From Streptomyces sp. 71268 (GTDB lineage Bacteria > Actinomycetota > Actinomycetes > Streptomycetales > Streptomycetaceae), in contig NZ_CP114200.1 of NCBI RefSeq assembly GCF_029392895.1, positions 124,001 through 188,000 on the forward strand: a stretch of 64,000 nucleotides of DNA, in the 5' to 3' direction. Positions 36,401 through 48,000 of the stretch are shown here, piece by piece (the stretch's first letter is position 1; every line of letters begins with the position of its first letter). The notes under the pieces were generated by a model. That model was not told where the DNA came from. It did no database searches and was given only the letters and a program-made list of their open reading frames with translations. A program made the translations under genes and the position numbers.

Positions 36401-39400
36401 CAACATCGGCCACACCCAGGCCGCCTCCGGTGTGGCGGGTGTCATCAAGATGGTCGAGGCCATGCGGCACGGGGTGCTGCCCGCCTCGCTGCACATCGAC
36501 GCGCCGACGCCGCACGTCGACTGGGACGCGGGAGAGGTGCGGCTGCTGACCGAGCGGGCCGCGTGGCCGCAGGCCGACCGTCCGCGCCGGGCCGGCGTCT
36601 CCTCGTTCGGCATCAGCGGTACCAACGCCCACCTGATCCTGGAGCAACCGCCGGCCGCACCGGAGCCGGCCGCGCTCCCGTCACCCGAGCCCGTGGCGGA
36701 GGAGTCGGCCGCTGGGGCCGCCACGGTGGGTGGGCCCGTGCCGTGGCTCGTCTCGGCCCGCAGCGCGGCTGCGTTGCGAGCACAGGCCAAGGCCCTGGCC
36801 GACCACGTCACGGCCGACCCTGACCAGTCACCCGTCGACATCGGCTGGTCGCTGGCCACCACCCGGGCCCACTTCGAACACCGGGCCGTAGCCGTCGGCG
36901 AGAACCACGAACAACTCCTCGGAGCCCTCACCGCACTGGCCAACGGCGAAACCCACTCCCACCTCACCCACCCGGGCACGGAAGCCACCGCCGGTACGGA
37001 TGACACGGTGTTCCTCTTCAGTGGTCAGGGCAGTCAGCGTGCGGGGATGGGACGCGAGCTGTACGACCGCTTCCCCCGCTACGCCCAGGTCTTCGACCAG
37101 GTCTGCGACCTCCTCGACCCCTACCTGGACCACCCATTGCGGGAGGTGGTCTTCACCGGGGGGCCCGACGGCGGTCTCCTGGATCACACCACCTACGCAC
37201 AGGCCGGCCTGTTCGCGCTCCAGGTCGCCATGGCACGACTACTGGAATCCCTGGGAGTGCGACCCGACGCGGTCATCGGCCACTCCATCGGCGAAGTCGC
37301 CGCAGCCCACATCGCCGGCATCCTGGACCTTCCTGATGCCTGCCACCTGGTGGCCCAACGCGCCACCCTCATGGGCAGCCTCCCACCCGGCGGTGCCATG
37401 GCCACCATCAACGCCACCCCCGAAGAACTCCAACCCCACCTCGACCAACACCACGGCCAGGTCAGCATCGCGGCCCTGAACACCCCGGAGAACACCGTCA
37501 TCTCCGGACCCACCGAAGCCGTCGAAACCATCCGCACCCACTGGACCGAACAAGGCCGCAAAACACGGTCGCTGACCGTCAGCCACGCCTTCCACTCACC
37601 CCAGATGGGCCCCATCCTCGACCCCTTCACCCAAACCCTCACCACCCTGACCTTCCACCCACCCACCATCCCGCTGATCAGCAACCTCACAGGGCTGCCA
37701 GCCGACCCGGACTTCATCACCACCCCCACCTACTGGGCGCAGCACATTCGCCAGCCCGTCCACTTCCACCAGGCCATCACCCACACCGCCCCCGCCACCC
37801 ACACCTACCTCGAAATCGGACCCGACCCCACCCTCACCACCGCCACCCAACACACCCTCCACCATCTCCAAGCCCAGGCCGTCGTCGACGAGGACACCGA
37901 GCGGCCCGCACCGGTGGTGGCCGCGACGCTGTCCCGTAAGAAGCCCGAGGCGCAGGCGTTCGCCCAGGCGTTGGGGACACTGCACGCCCACGGCGTACGG
38001 GTGGACTGGACGGGCTGGTTCCCGGTGAGCCCGGCGCCTCGGGTGGTGGAGTTGCCGACGTACGCCTTCCAGCACCGGCGGTTCTGGCTGGCCGCGGCCG
38101 ACCCGGTCGAAGCCGTGGGTGGGGCTGGGCAGAGTGCGGCGGAGGTCGAGCTGTGGGACGCGGTGGAGCGCGGGGACCTGGCGGCGCTGGCCAGGACGCT
38201 GGACTCGCCCGAAGAGCAGCAACCGATGCTCGACGCCGTTCTGCCGACGCTTTCCGCCTGGCGACGGCAGCACCGCGAGCGGTCGGTCATCGACTCCTGG
38301 CGGTACCGAGCCGTGTGGACGCCGATCACGGATCTTCCGCCAGCGGCGTTGGACGGCTCGTGGTTGCTCGTGGTGCCTGCTGGTTTCGAGGAGCACCCAG
38401 CCACGCACATCGCCACCCAGGCCTTGTCCGGGTACGGCGCCAGCGTGGTGCGCTACCTCGTGACGGGCACGAGCGAACGCGAGGAAGTAACCGATGGCCT
38501 CGATGAGTTGGCCGCGGGCGTGACGTTCTCCGGTGTGGTGAGTTTGTTGGCGTTGGACGAGGAACCTCACCCCGACTACCCCGCCGTACCCACCGGACTC
38601 GCCGCCACCACCACCCTCATCCAAGCCCTGACCAACACCACCATCACCGCACCCCTATGGACCCTCACCCAAGGAGCCACCACCACCCACACCACCGACC
38701 CCCTCCCCAACCCCCACCAAGCACACACCTGGGGACTCGGACGCGTCGCAGCACTCGAACACCCCCACCAACACGCCGGACTCATCGACCTCCCCACCAA
38801 CCCCAACCACCACACCACCCACCACCTCGCCACCCTCCTCACCCAAACCCACCACCACACCACACCCACCCACGACCAAACAGCCATCCGCAACACCCCC
38901 CTCACCCGCCGCCTCCACCACACACCCACACCAACCCCCAACAACACACCCCCCACACCCTGGAAACCCACCGGAACCACCCTCATCACCGGCGGCACCG
39001 GCGCCCTCGCCACCCACATCACCCGCTGGCTCGCCCACCAAAACGCACCCCACATCATCCTCGCCAGCCGCACCGGACCCAACGCACCCCACACCCAAAC
39101 ACTCACCCAAGAACTCAACCACCTCAACACCACCCTCACCATCACCACCTGCGACATCACCAACCGCAACCAACTCCAACAACTCCTCAACACCATCCCC
39201 ACCCACCAACCACTCACCACCATCATCCACACCGCAGGGGCGACGGACACCGAGTACATCGCTGACCTGAGCCCGGATCGGTTGCAGCACGTGTTGCGGC
39301 CCAAGGCGCTCGGCGCACTGCACTTGCACGAGCTGACGCGGGAGATGAGCAGCCTCAGCGCCTTCGTCCTCTTCTCCTCCGGTGCCGCCACCTGGGGCGG

Positions 39401-42400
39401 TAGCCACCAGGGCGCCTACGCCGCCGCCAACACCTACCTCGACGCACTCGCCGAACACCGCCGCGCCCACGGCCTCCCCGCCACCAGCATCGCCTGGGGC
39501 CCGTGGGGTGAGGCCGGCATGGCGGCGGACGACACGGCGGTCGACTTCTACAGCCGCCGTGGCATGAACCCGCTGCCCCCGGAACTGGCCGTCAAGGCAC
39601 TACACCAGGCACTCACCCACAACGACACCACCATCACCATCGCCGACATCGACTGGCACAAGTTCCCCGCCAGCTTCACCGCCCAACGCCCCAGCCCCCT
39701 GCTGGCCGACCTCACGCCTGCCGGCGCGGCCGATCCGACCGGTGACCAGCCCGCTTCCGCCACCAGCGCCCTGGCACGGCAGCTCGCCGACACGCCACCC
39801 AGTGAGCAACAGCAGGTGCTCGTCCAGCACGTGCAGTCGCTGGCCGCGGCCATCCTGGGACACTCGCACGCGGAGGCCATCCCGGCGGCCCAGCCGTTCC
39901 AGGAGATGGGGTTCGACTCGTTGACGGCGGTCGAGCTGAGGAACCAGCTCGCCAGCTCCACCGGTCTCAACCTGCCGCCCTCACTCGTCTTCGACCACCC
40001 GACGCCGACCGCTCTTGCCCGCTACCTGCGGGCCGAGCTCACCGGGCGCCAGGAGACGGCGGACGCTCCGGCGGTCACGGCGGTGGCACAGGACGAGCCG
40101 ATTGCGATCGTGGGCATGGCCTGCCGTTATCCGGGCGACGTCGACACTCCGCAGGGGCTGTGGGACCTCGTGATGGCACAGCGGGACGCCATCAGCGAGA
40201 TGCCGACCAACCGCAACTGGGACCTGGGGGCACTCTTCCACCCGGACCCCGACCACCAAGGCACCAGCTACGTGCGCGAGGGTGGCTTCCTGCACGATGC
40301 GCCCGAGTTCGACGCGGCCTTCTTCGGGATCAGCCCGCGCGAGGCGCTGGCCATGGACCCGCAACAGCGCCTGCTCCTGGAGACAGCCTGGGAGGCCTTC
40401 GAGAGCGCCGGCCTCGACCGAGACGCGCTCAACGGCAGCGACACGGGCGTGTTCGCCGGTGTCACGTCACAGGACTACCTGTCGCTGACCGGCGACACGG
40501 CCAGTGACGTCGAGGGGTACGTGGCCACGGGCAACATCGGCAGCGTCGTCTCGGGGCGCGTCGCGTACTCGTTCGGGCTTGAGGGCCCGGCGATGACGGT
40601 GGACACGGCGTGCTCGTCGTCGCTGGTGGCCATGCACCTCGCGGCCCAGGCCCTGCGCCAGGGTGAATGCTCGTTGGCCCTCGCCGGTGGCGTCACCGTC
40701 ATGGCCACGCCCGGTGCCTTCATCGAGTTCTCGCGGCAGCGCGGGTTGGCGGCCAACGCCCGGTGCAAGCCGTTCGCGGACGCCGCCGACGGCATGGTGT
40801 GGGGCGAGGGCGCGGGCCTGGTGCTGCTGGAGCGGCTGTCGGACGCGCGGCGTAACGGGCACGAGGTGCTCGCGGTGGTACGTGGCTCCGCCGTCAACCA
40901 GGACGGTACGAGCAACGGGCTCTCCGCACCGAACGGCCCGTCGCAGCAGCGGGTGATCCGGCAGGCGCTGGCCAACGCCCGGCTTGCGGCGTCCGAGGTG
41001 GACGCAGTGGAGGCGCACGGCACCGGTACGACCCTCGGCGACCCGATCGAGGCCCAGGCCCTGCTCGCCACCTACGGCCAGGACCGACCCGAGGGCCAGC
41101 CGCTGTGGCTGGGTTCCGTCAAGTCCAACATCGGCCACACCCAGGCCGCCGCAGGCGTCGCCAGCGTCATCAAGATGGTGCAGGCCATGCGCCACGGCGT
41201 ACTGCCCGCCTCGCTCCACATCGACGCGCCGTCCACGAAGGTGGACTGGGGTCTCGGAGACGTACGCCTGCTGGCTGAGCCAACCGCATGGCCTCAGGCG
41301 GACCGCCCGCGCCGGGCCGGTATCTCCTCGTTCGGCATCAGCGGTACCAACGCCCACCTGATCCTGGAACAGCCACCGCAGCCACCCGAGCCGGCCCGGC
41401 ACGAGGCGGGCGGCGCCGTGCCGTGGCTGGTGTCGGCCCGCGGTGACGCGGCACTGCGCGGGCAGGCCACGGCCCTGGTTGAACGCCTGTCGGCCGACCC
41501 GGACCTCTCCCCCGTCGACGTCGGCTGGACGCTCCTCACCGCGCGTACGTCGTTCGAGCACCGGGCCGTGGTGGTGGGCGACGACCGCGAGGAGTTGCTC
41601 GCCGGGCTCACCGCACTGGCCCACGGCGAGACCCACCGCGCCCTGGTCAGCCCCGCACCAGCGACCGCGACCGCTGGTACGGGTGACACGGTGTTCCTCT
41701 TCAGCGGCCAGGGCAGTCAGCGTGCGGGGATGGGACACGAGCTGTACGACCGCTTCCCCCTCTACGCCCAGGTCTTCGACCAGGTCTGCGACCTCCTCGA
41801 CCCCTACCTCGACCACCCCCTACGCGAGGTGGTCTTCACCGGCGGACCCGAAGACCTGCTGAACCACACCACCTACGCACAGGCTGGCCTCTTCGCCCTC
41901 CAGGTCGCCATGGCACGACTACTGGAATCCCTGGGAGTACGACCCGACGCGGTCATCGGCCACTCCATCGGCGAAGTCGCCGCAGCCCACATCGCCGGCA
42001 TCCTCGACCTCCCCGACGCCTGCCACCTGGTCGCCCAACGCGCCACCCTCATGGGCAGCCTCCCACCCGGCGGCGCCATGGCCACCATCAACGCCACCCC
42101 CGAAGAACTCCAACCCCACCTCGACCAACACCACGGTCAGGTCAGCATCGCGGCCCTGAACACACCCGGCAACACCGTCATCTCCGGACCCACCGAAGCC
42201 GTCGAAACCATCCGCACCCACTGGGCCGAACAAGGCCGCAAGGCACGGTCGCTGACCGTCAGCCACGCCTTCCACTCACCCCAGATGGACCCCATCCTCG
42301 ACCCCTTCACCCAAACCCTCGCCACGCTGACCTTCCACCCACCCACCATCCCGCTGACCAGCAACCTCACCGGGCTGCCAGCCGATCCGGACTTCATCAC

Positions 42401-44969
42401 CACCCCCACCTACTGGGCGCAGCACATTCGCCAGCCCGTCCACTTCCACCAGGCCATCACCCACACCGCCCCCACCACCCACACCTACCTCGAAATAGGA
42501 CCCGACCCCACCCTCACCACCGCCACCCAACACACCCTCCACCACCTCACCAACGAGGCGGAGCCGAAGCTCGATGCCCAGCCGCTGACCATCGCGACGC
42601 TGTCCCGGAAGCAGACGGACGTGCAGGGCTTCGGGCGTGCGCTGGGGCAGTTGCACGCGAGCGGGATGCGGGTGGAGTGGGCCGAGTGGTTCCCGGTCGT
42701 TCCGAAGCCGCGGGTGGTCGCGCTACCGACGTACGCCTTCCAGCGGCAGCGGTTCTGGGTCGAGCCGCCGGTGCCACGAGCGAGCGGTGGAGCCGGTGGG
42801 GATGTGGTCGAGGAGCGGCTGTGGCAGGCGATCGAGGAGCGCGACGTTGACACGTTGAGCAGCACCCTGAACGTCCGGCGGGACAGTCCCACCGTCGAGG
42901 CCCTGCTGCCCGCGCTCCCTGTCCTCTCCTCCTGGCGCCGTGAGCACCGCGAGCAGTCGACCATCGACTCCTGGCGGTACGGGATCAGTTGGGAGCCGAT
43001 TCCGGAAGCCGCTCCCCCCGTTCTGGCCGGCCCGTGGTTGCTGGTGCTGCCGGCGGGATTCGAGGAGCATCCGGCCGTACGGCTGGCACGCGAGGCGCTG
43101 GACGACCACGGGGCGTCGCGTACCGACGTGGTGATCGACTGTGCGGTGGCCGAACGACTCGGGGTGGCCGATCAGTTGGAGCGGGCGGCCGACACCGCCG
43201 GTTCACTGGACGGTGTGGTGAGTTTGTTGGCGTTGGACGAGGAACCTCACCCCGACTACCCCGCCGTACCCACCGGACTCGCCGCCACCACCACCCTCAT
43301 CCAAGCCCTGACCAACACCACCATCACCGCACCCCTATGGACCCTCACCCAAGGAGCCACCACCACCCACACCACCGACCCCCTCCCCAACCCCCACCAA
43401 GCACACACCTGGGGACTCGGACGCGTCGCAGCACTCGAACACCCCCACCAACACGCCGGACTCATCGACCTCCCCACCAACCCCAATCACCACACCACCC
43501 ACCACCTCGCCACCCTCCTCACCCAGACCCACCACCACACCACACCCACCCACGACCAAACAGCCATCCGCAACACCCCCCCTCACCCGCCGCCTCCACC
43601 ACACACCCACACCAACCCCCAACAACACACCCCCACACCCTGGAAACCCACCGGAACCACCCTCATCACCGGCGGCACCGGCGCCCTCGCCACCCACATC
43701 ACCCGCTGGCTCGCCCACCAAAACGCACCCCACATCATCCTCGCCAGCCGCACCGGACCCAACGCACCCCACACCCAAACCCTCACCCAAGAACTCAACC
43801 ACCTCAACACCACCCTCACCATCACCACCTGCGACATCACCAACCGCAACCAACTCCAACAACTCCTCAACACCATCCCCACCCACCAACCACTCACCAC
43901 CATCATCCACACCGCAGGCATCGCGGAGAACACGCCGTTTGACGAGTTGGACCTGCCGCACCTCGATGCCGTGCTGCGGCCGAAGTCCCTGGGAGCCCTG
44001 CACCTGCACGAGTTGACGCGGGAGATGAGCAGCCTCAGCGCCTTCGTCCTCTTCTCCTCCGGTGCCGCCACCTGGGGCGGCAGCCACCAGGGCGCCTACG
44101 CCGCCGCCAACACCTACCTCGACGCACTCGCCGAACACCGCCGCGCCCACGGCCTCCCCGCCACCAGCATCGCCTGGGCCCCCTGGGCGGAGTCCGGCAT
44201 GGCGGCGGACGACGCAGCTCGCGCGTACTACAGTCGCCGCGGCATGAACCCGCTGCTCCCGGAACTGGCCGTCAAGGCCCTGCACCAGGCACTCACCCAC
44301 AACGACACCACCATCACCATCGCCGACATCGACTGGCACAAGTTCCCCGCCAGCTTCACCGCCCAACGCCCCAGCCCCCTCCTCGCCCACCTCGCCCCCG
44401 CCCCCACCGCGCCGGCCGAGGTGACCAGCGGCCAACCCGTCGCGACCAGCGCCCTGGCGCGACAGCTCGCCGACAGCACGCCGGGCCAACAGCAGCAGAT
44501 CGTGCTGCACCACATCCAGACCACGGCCGCGCAGATCCTCGGCCACGCCAGCATCGACGCCGTCCCGGCCACCCAACCCTTCCAGGACCTCGGGTTCGAC
44601 TCGCTGACGGCCGTGGAACTCCGGAACCAGCTCGCCAGCTCCACGGGGCTCGACCTGACCCCCGCGCTCATCTTCGACCACCCCACGCCCAAGGAGCTGG
44701 CCGACTTCCTCCGCGAGCAGCTCGCCGACGAGGACGTGGCGTCCGAGGGCCGGTTGCTGACGGAGCTGGACCGCTGGGACGCGGCGTCCGAATCGGCCGA
44801 CGTGGACGAGGCCGCCAGGCGTCGCATCACCGGCCGACTGCAACTGCTGCTGGCGAAGTGGAGCGACACCGGGCGGGAGACGGACCGCTCGACGGCACAC
44901 AGCGATCTGGAGGCCGCGTCCGCGGAAGACATCTTCGACCTCATCTCCGACGAGTTCGGAAAGTCGTGA
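30453..44969 (+). CDS. PKS1: modular type I polyketide synthase, three KS-AT-KR-ACP modules
   Basis: 4838 residues. After an N-terminal docking helix (about 1-32) come three modules. Module 1: KS Cys207, AT Ser685 (GHSIGE) with HAFH 785-788, KR Tyr1415, ACP Ser1581. Module 2: Cys1812, Ser2278, HAFH 2378-2381, Tyr2989, Ser3156. Module 3: Cys3387, Ser3838, HAFH 3938-3941, Tyr4549, Ser4717. GHSIGE and HAFH mark all three ATs as malonyl-specific. Each KR has Trp eight residues before the catalytic Tyr and no LDD motif, the A-type pattern. AT-KR linkers hold no DH or ER. The expected output is three successive beta-hydroxy acetate units. No KSQ or loading module is present, so PKS1 must receive a chain. 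The AT and KR regions of the modules are near-identical copies. A C-terminal docking region ends the protein. Confidence 0.97.
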   Translation: MANNEEKLLDYLKRVTADLRQTQRRLKDVESASHEPVAIVGMACRFPGGVRSPEELWELVAEGRDAVSEVPTDRNWDLDHFYDPDPEHPGTSYAREGGFLDDAAGFDAAFFGISPREALGMAPQQRLALEASWEAIEHAGINPESLRGSQTGTFIGCDHLDYVSDESQVPEGSAGYFTIGNSASVVSGRVAYTLGLEGAAVTVDTACSSSLVAMHLACQAIRQGECDMALAGGAAVMSSTAPFIGFSELRGLAPDGRSKPFSQSADGISMAEGVGVLLLERLSDARRNGHQVLAVIRGTAVNQDGASNGLTAPNGPAQQRVIRQALANARLTASEVDAVEAHGTGTALGDPIEAQALLATYGQDRPEGRPLWLGSIKSNIGHSQMAAGAAGVIKMVLAMRHQTLPASLHIDEPTRHVDWSSGAIQLLTEAVAWPEADHPRRAGVSSFGISGTNAHVVLEQAPPLAEVQPDDADAADGEPAEGRVADTEARAVTEGATAEGAVGGPVPWLVSARSAAALRAQAKALADHVTADPDLSPLDIGWSLATTRAHFEHRAVVVGDDRDGFLASLRALAEGETHPALITPTTRPTTGDTVFLFSGQGSQRAGMGRELYDRFPRYAQVFDQVCDLLDPYLDHPLREVVFTGGPEDLLNHTTYAQAGLFALQVAMARLLESLGVRPDAVIGHSIGEVAAAHIAGILDLPDACHLVAQRATLMGSLPPGGAMATINATPEELQPHLDQHHGQVSIAALNTPENTVISGPTEAVETIRTHWAEQGRKARSLSVSHAFHSPQMDPILDAFTQALATLTFNAPTIPLISNLTGQPADPDFITTPTYWAQHIRQPVHFHQAITHTAPTTHTYLEIGPDPTLTTATQHTLHHLQNHPAAQPADNPEGQAAGDVAEGVAGEGSFEGEAEPERPAPLVVAGLRRKQGDVHAFTRALAQLHTAGAPLNWAGWFPAEPAPRVVGLPTYAFQHQRFWLETPVHRRVGGGGADGAESQLWHAIEELDVEALSHTLKLDQGSPGFDALLPALPVLSAWRRQHRERSVVDSWRYEVVWKRLADAAPAALSGAWLLVVPAGFADHPAVQTAAQALTGHGASVVDHLVVEAGDADRSGLADEIGERAGDSQLTGILSLLALDEAAHPAHPGVPAGLAATIALVRALGDVAVSAPLWCLTQGAVATGAADPLLHPRQAQVWGLGRVAALEHADRWGGLIDLPTTIDHHTARRLATLLAPGQVEDQVAIRGAVFARRLRQAPGASDDAPWQPTGTTLITGGTGGLGARVARWLAENGAPRLLLASRSGPDAAGAGELASELTALGAAVDVVSCDVADRDQLQRLLADIPADQPLSAVVHTAGVLEVDTLAELDLAALDRMLGAKAVAAAHLHELTRDLDLSAFVLFSSNAATWGSGRQAGYAAANAYLDALAAHRRAHGLPATSIAWGPWGGTGMAADEAGIAYLKRRGLSPLDPRLGIASLQAALGRGDTTITVADVDWEKFTTGFTAQRPSPLLSDVAPTAPAAAEAVDAMAASPLRQRLAEGTPADQHRILLEHVQRHAATILGHPSPDAVSPTVPFQELGFDSITAVELRNQLATSTGITIAPTLVFDHPTPHAVATYLRGQLTGQRTAAAAQPASVVGSDEPIAIVGMACRYPGGVRSPRDLWELVVEGRDAIAGMPTDRNWDLDTLFHPDPEHLGTSYANEGGFLYEAAEFDAAFFGISPREALAMDPQQRLLLETAWETFESAGLDREALNGSDTGVFAGGTFQGYGATGTASAQEVEGYLLAGGTPSVLSGRLAYSFGLEGPAMTVDTACSSSLVAMHLAAQSLRQGECSLALAGGVTVMATPTTFVEFSRQRGLAADGRCKPFAAAADGTGWGEGAGLVLLERLSDARRNGHRVLAVLRGSAINQDGTSNGLTAPNGPSQQRVIGQALANARLSPAEVDAVEAHGTGTTLGDPIEAQALLATYGQDRPEGRPLWLGSVKSNIGHTQAASGVAGVIKMVEAMRHGVLPASLHIDAPTPHVDWDAGEVRLLTERAAWPQADRPRRAGVSSFGISGTNAHLILEQPPAAPEPAALPSPEPVAEESAAGAATVGGPVPWLVSARSAAALRAQAKALADHVTADPDQSPVDIGWSLATTRAHFEHRAVAVGENHEQLLGALTALANGETHSHLTHPGTEATAGTDDTVFLFSGQGSQRAGMGRELYDRFPRYAQVFDQVCDLLDPYLDHPLREVVFTGGPDGGLLDHTTYAQAGLFALQVAMARLLESLGVRPDAVIGHSIGEVAAAHIAGILDLPDACHLVAQRATLMGSLPPGGAMATINATPEELQPHLDQHHGQVSIAALNTPENTVISGPTEAVETIRTHWTEQGRKTRSLTVSHAFHSPQMGPILDPFTQTLTTLTFHPPTIPLISNLTGLPADPDFITTPTYWAQHIRQPVHFHQAITHTAPATHTYLEIGPDPTLTTATQHTLHHLQAQAVVDEDTERPAPVVAATLSRKKPEAQAFAQALGTLHAHGVRVDWTGWFPVSPAPRVVELPTYAFQHRRFWLAAADPVEAVGGAGQSAAEVELWDAVERGDLAALARTLDSPEEQQPMLDAVLPTLSAWRRQHRERSVIDSWRYRAVWTPITDLPPAALDGSWLLVVPAGFEEHPATHIATQALSGYGASVVRYLVTGTSEREEVTDGLDELAAGVTFSGVVSLLALDEEPHPDYPAVPTGLAATTTLIQALTNTTITAPLWTLTQGATTTHTTDPLPNPHQAHTWGLGRVAALEHPHQHAGLIDLPTNPNHHTTHHLATLLTQTHHHTTPTHDQTAIRNTPLTRRLHHTPTPTPNNTPPTPWKPTGTTLITGGTGALATHITRWLAHQNAPHIILASRTGPNAPHTQTLTQELNHLNTTLTITTCDITNRNQLQQLLNTIPTHQPLTTIIHTAGATDTEYIADLSPDRLQHVLRPKALGALHLHELTREMSSLSAFVLFSSGAATWGGSHQGAYAAANTYLDALAEHRRAHGLPATSIAWGPWGEAGMAADDTAVDFYSRRGMNPLPPELAVKALHQALTHNDTTITIADIDWHKFPASFTAQRPSPLLADLTPAGAADPTGDQPASATSALARQLADTPPSEQQQVLVQHVQSLAAAILGHSHAEAIPAAQPFQEMGFDSLTAVELRNQLASSTGLNLPPSLVFDHPTPTALARYLRAELTGRQETADAPAVTAVAQDEPIAIVGMACRYPGDVDTPQGLWDLVMAQRDAISEMPTNRNWDLGALFHPDPDHQGTSYVREGGFLHDAPEFDAAFFGISPREALAMDPQQRLLLETAWEAFESAGLDRDALNGSDTGVFAGVTSQDYLSLTGDTASDVEGYVATGNIGSVVSGRVAYSFGLEGPAMTVDTACSSSLVAMHLAAQALRQGECSLALAGGVTVMATPGAFIEFSRQRGLAANARCKPFADAADGMVWGEGAGLVLLERLSDARRNGHEVLAVVRGSAVNQDGTSNGLSAPNGPSQQRVIRQALANARLAASEVDAVEAHGTGTTLGDPIEAQALLATYGQDRPEGQPLWLGSVKSNIGHTQAAAGVASVIKMVQAMRHGVLPASLHIDAPSTKVDWGLGDVRLLAEPTAWPQADRPRRAGISSFGISGTNAHLILEQPPQPPEPARHEAGGAVPWLVSARGDAALRGQATALVERLSADPDLSPVDVGWTLLTARTSFEHRAVVVGDDREELLAGLTALAHGETHRALVSPAPATATAGTGDTVFLFSGQGSQRAGMGHELYDRFPLYAQVFDQVCDLLDPYLDHPLREVVFTGGPEDLLNHTTYAQAGLFALQVAMARLLESLGVRPDAVIGHSIGEVAAAHIAGILDLPDACHLVAQRATLMGSLPPGGAMATINATPEELQPHLDQHHGQVSIAALNTPGNTVISGPTEAVETIRTHWAEQGRKARSLTVSHAFHSPQMDPILDPFTQTLATLTFHPPTIPLTSNLTGLPADPDFITTPTYWAQHIRQPVHFHQAITHTAPTTHTYLEIGPDPTLTTATQHTLHHLTNEAEPKLDAQPLTIATLSRKQTDVQGFGRALGQLHASGMRVEWAEWFPVVPKPRVVALPTYAFQRQRFWVEPPVPRASGGAGGDVVEERLWQAIEERDVDTLSSTLNVRRDSPTVEALLPALPVLSSWRREHREQSTIDSWRYGISWEPIPEAAPPVLAGPWLLVLPAGFEEHPAVRLAREALDDHGASRTDVVIDCAVAERLGVADQLERAADTAGSLDGVVSLLALDEEPHPDYPAVPTGLAATTTLIQALTNTTITAPLWTLTQGATTTHTTDPLPNPHQAHTWGLGRVAALEHPHQHAGLIDLPTNPNHHTTHHLATLLTQTHHHTTPTHDQTAIRNTPPHPPPPPHTHTNPQQHTPTPWKPTGTTLITGGTGALATHITRWLAHQNAPHIILASRTGPNAPHTQTLTQELNHLNTTLTITTCDITNRNQLQQLLNTIPTHQPLTTIIHTAGIAENTPFDELDLPHLDAVLRPKSLGALHLHELTREMSSLSAFVLFSSGAATWGGSHQGAYAAANTYLDALAEHRRAHGLPATSIAWAPWAESGMAADDAARAYYSRRGMNPLLPELAVKALHQALTHNDTTITIADIDWHKFPASFTAQRPSPLLAHLAPAPTAPAEVTSGQPVATSALARQLADSTPGQQQQIVLHHIQTTAAQILGHASIDAVPATQPFQDLGFDSLTAVELRNQLASSTGLDLTPALIFDHPTPKELADFLREQLADEDVASEGRLLTELDRWDAASESADVDEAARRRITGRLQLLLAKWSDTGRETDRSTAHSDLEAASAEDIFDLISDEFGKS
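32226..33081 (+). repeat. AT block, copy A (module 1)
   Basis: This 856-bp block covers the acyltransferase of module 1 and is nearly identical to the blocks at 37002-37860 and 41685-42540. It starts with GACACGGT ahead of the GQGSQ motif and ends at CACACCCTCC after the AT core. Divergent sequence on both sides shows the copies have been homogenised or exchanged as a unit. Confidence 0.8.
37002..37860 (+). repeat. AT block, copy B (module 2)
   Basis: Second copy of the AT block, 859 bp, one codon longer than the others in the stretch following VVFTGGP. Confidence 0.8.
38531..39238 (+). repeat. KR-linker block, copy 1 (module 2)
   Basis: This 708-bp block runs from the structural KR subdomain into the NADPH-binding KR part of module 2 and recurs exactly 4680 bp downstream at 43211-43918 with very few changes. 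It is unusually rich in A and C on the plus strand and codes for many His, Thr, Pro and Asn residues, unlike its flanks. Confidence 0.85.
41685..42540 (+). repeat. AT block, copy C (module 3)
   Basis: Third copy of the AT block, 856 bp, the same length as copy A. Confidence 0.8.
43211..43918 (+). repeat. KR-linker block, copy 2 (module 3), with compensated frameshift
   Basis: Second copy of the 708-bp block. One extra C at 43576-43582 (seven C against six in copy 1) and one missing C at 43630-43634 (five against six) shift about 16 codons into another frame between them, replacing [15 protein letters not shown] by [15 protein letters not shown]. The reading frame is restored before the KR nucleotide-binding motif. 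Confidence 0.85.
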
Positions 44970-45015
44970 GCCCGATGACCCCCTTCTCCGTGCCGTGCCA
45001 AGGAGCCTGAGCCAG

Positions 45016-48000
45016 ATGTCGAACGAGGAAAAGCTGCTCGACCACCTGAAGTGGGTGACCGCGGAACTGCGCGAGACGCGCCAGCGGCTGCGCGCGGCGG
45101 AGTCCGCCGAGCCGGAACCGATCGCCATCGTGGGCATGGCCTGCCGCTATCCGGGCGGCGTGCGGTCACCCGAGGACCTGTGGGAGCTCGTACGCGGTGG
45201 TGGCGACGCCATCTCCGGTTTCCCCACCGACCGTGGCTGGAACACCGACGAGTTGTTCGACCCGGACCCGGACGCGTACGGCAAGTCGTACGTGGACCAG
45301 GGAAGTTTCTGCTACGACGCGACCTCCTTCGACGCGGCCTTCTTCGACATCAGCCCGCGCGAGGCGCTGGCCATGGACCCGCAACAACGCCTGCTCCTGG
45401 AGACAGCCTGGGAGGCGTTCGAGCGCGCCGGGCTCAGCCGCGCGGCACTGAGCGGCAGCAACACCGGCGTCTTCGCCGGGGTCGGCGCACACGACTACCT
45501 GTCGGTCATCGGGAACATCACCAGCGACGTGGAAGGGTACGTCGGCGCCGGCAACCTGGGCAGCGTGGTGTCGGGCCGGGTGGCGTACGCCCTGGGGCTC
45601 GAGGGGCCGGCCGTCACGGTGGACACCGCGTGTTCGTCGTCGCTGGTGGCGATGCACCTCGCGGCCCAGGCCCTGCGCCAGAACGAGTGCGATCTCGCGC
45701 TCGCGGGTGGGGTCGCCGTGATGGCCACGCCTGGCGCGTTCATCGAGTTCTCCCGGCAACGGGGGATCGCGCCGAACGGCCGGTGCAAGCCGTTCGCCGC
45801 GGCGGCCGACGGCACGGGCTGGGGCGAGGGCGCGGGCCTGGTGGTGCTGGAGCGCTTGTCGGAGGCACAGCGCAACGGCCGCACGATCCTCGGCGTCATC
45901 CGTGGCTCGGCCGTCAACCAGGACGGGGCGAGCAACGGGCTCACCGCCCCCAACGGGCCGTCCCAGCAGCGCGTCATCCGCCAGGCGCTGGCCAACTCGC
46001 GACTGTCCGCGGCGGACGTGGACGTGGTGGAGGGGCACGGCACCGGCACCACCCTCGGCGACCCGATCGAGGCACAGGCGCTGCTCGCCACCTACGGCCA
46101 GGGGCGGCCCGACGGCCGGCCGCTGTGGCTGGGGTCCATCAAGTCGAACATCGGACACACCCAGGCCGCCGCCGGCGCCGCGAGCGTCATCAAGATGGTG
46201 ATGGCCATGCGGCACGGGGAGCTGCCGGAGTCCCTGCACATCGACGAGCCCAGCCCGCACGTCGACTGGACCGCCGGGGAGGTGCGGCTGCTCACCGAGA
46301 CGACCGCGTGGCCGCGCCCGGACCGACCGCGCCGGGCGGGCGTCTCCGGGTTCGGCATCTCCGGGACCAACGCCCACCTGGTGCTGGAGGAGGCACCCGA
46401 GACCGAGGCCACCCCGCCCACGCCGGACCACGCCGGCCTGCTGCCCTACGTGGTGTCGGCCCGTACCCCCCAGGCCCTGCGGGCCCAGGCCCAGGCCCTG
46501 GCCGACCACCTCGCCGAGCGCCCCGACCTCTCCCCCGTCGACGTGGGTTGGTCCCTCGCCACCACCCGCACCACCTTCGACCACCGAGCCGTCATCACCG
46601 CCACCTCCCCCGAGACCCTCCACACCGCTCTGAAGTCCCTCGCCACCTCCCAGCCCCACCCCGCCCTCACCCACACCACCACAGCCCTCCCCAGCAACCC
46701 CCACCCCACCCTTGTCTTCCCGGGTCAGGGTTCGCAGTGGGTGGGGATGGGGGCGGGGTTGTTGGAGTCGTCTGCGGTGTTCGCGGCGCGGGTGGCGGAG
46801 TGTGAGCGGGCGTTGGCGCCGTACGTGGACTGGTCGCTTGCCGAGGTGCTGCGTGGCGGGGCGGACGCGGCTGACCTGGGGCGAGTCGATGTGGTGCAGC
46901 CGGTGCTCTGGGCCGTGATGGTGTCGTTGGCTGCGGTGTGGGCTGACCAGGGGGTTAAGCCGGCGGCCGTGGTAGGCCATAGCCAGGGTGAGATCGCCGC
47001 GGCCGTCGTCGCCGGTGCGCTGTCCTTGGAGGACGGCGCCAAGGTGGTGGCATTGCGGAGCAAGGCACTACGTCGCCTGGCCGGTGGTGGGGCGATGGCT
47101 TCGCTGGCGTTGAGTCAGGACAAGGCCGAAGAGTTCCTGGCCGGCCTCGGTGACAGCGCGGCGGGTGTGGGCATCGCGGCCGTCAACGGGCCGGGGTCGG
47201 CGGTGGTCTCCGGGCCGCCCGAACAGGTTCAACACGCCGTTTCCGCGCTGGAGGCTTCAGGCAGCCGGGCTCGGCTGATCGACGTGGACTACGCCTCCCA
47301 CAGCCCACAAGTTGACGAGATCGCCGACGAACTCCACGAGGTCTTGGCCGGCATCAGCCCCTCCCAGGGCGAGGTGGCGTTCTACTCCACCGTCACCGCC
47401 GAACGCATCGACACCAGCACCCTGGGCACCGCGTACTGGGTGACCAACCTGCGCGAGCAGGTTCGTTTCGCGGATGCCGTACGTCAGCTTCTGGCCGACG
47501 GTCACCGCGTGTTCATCGAGGCCAGCACCCACCCCGTCCTGACCGTCGGACTCCAAGAAGCCTTCGACGAAGCGGCGGTCGAAGCCGCCGCCGTACCGAC
47601 CCTTCGCCGCGAGCACGGCGGGTTGGAGCAGTTGGCGCTGTCCGTGGCACAGGCGTTCACCGCCGGCGTCAGCGTGGACTGGACCCGCTGGTACCCCAAC
47701 AACCCCACACCCCACGTCGTAGACCTCCCCACCTACGCCTTCCAACGCCAGCGCTACTGGGTCGAGGGCAGCGGTGGGCAGGATGGTGATCCGGCCGGGT
47801 TGGGGCTCGTGGCTGCTGGGCATCCGCTGCTCGGGGCGGCCGTGGAGTTGGCCGAGGGGGGCTCTTACCTGCTGACCGGGCGGCTTTCGTCGCGTACGCA
47901 GGGGTGGTTGGCGGATCACACGGTGTTGGACACGGTGCTGCTGCCGGGTACCGCGTTCGCCGAGTGGGTGTTGCACGCGGGGCGGCGGGTGGGCTGTGAC

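Noticed and set aside
33834..36647. Very long antisense open frames across the PKS genes
   Set aside because: They mirror the PKS coding strand, have no domain content, and are expected in high-GC repetitive coding DNA.
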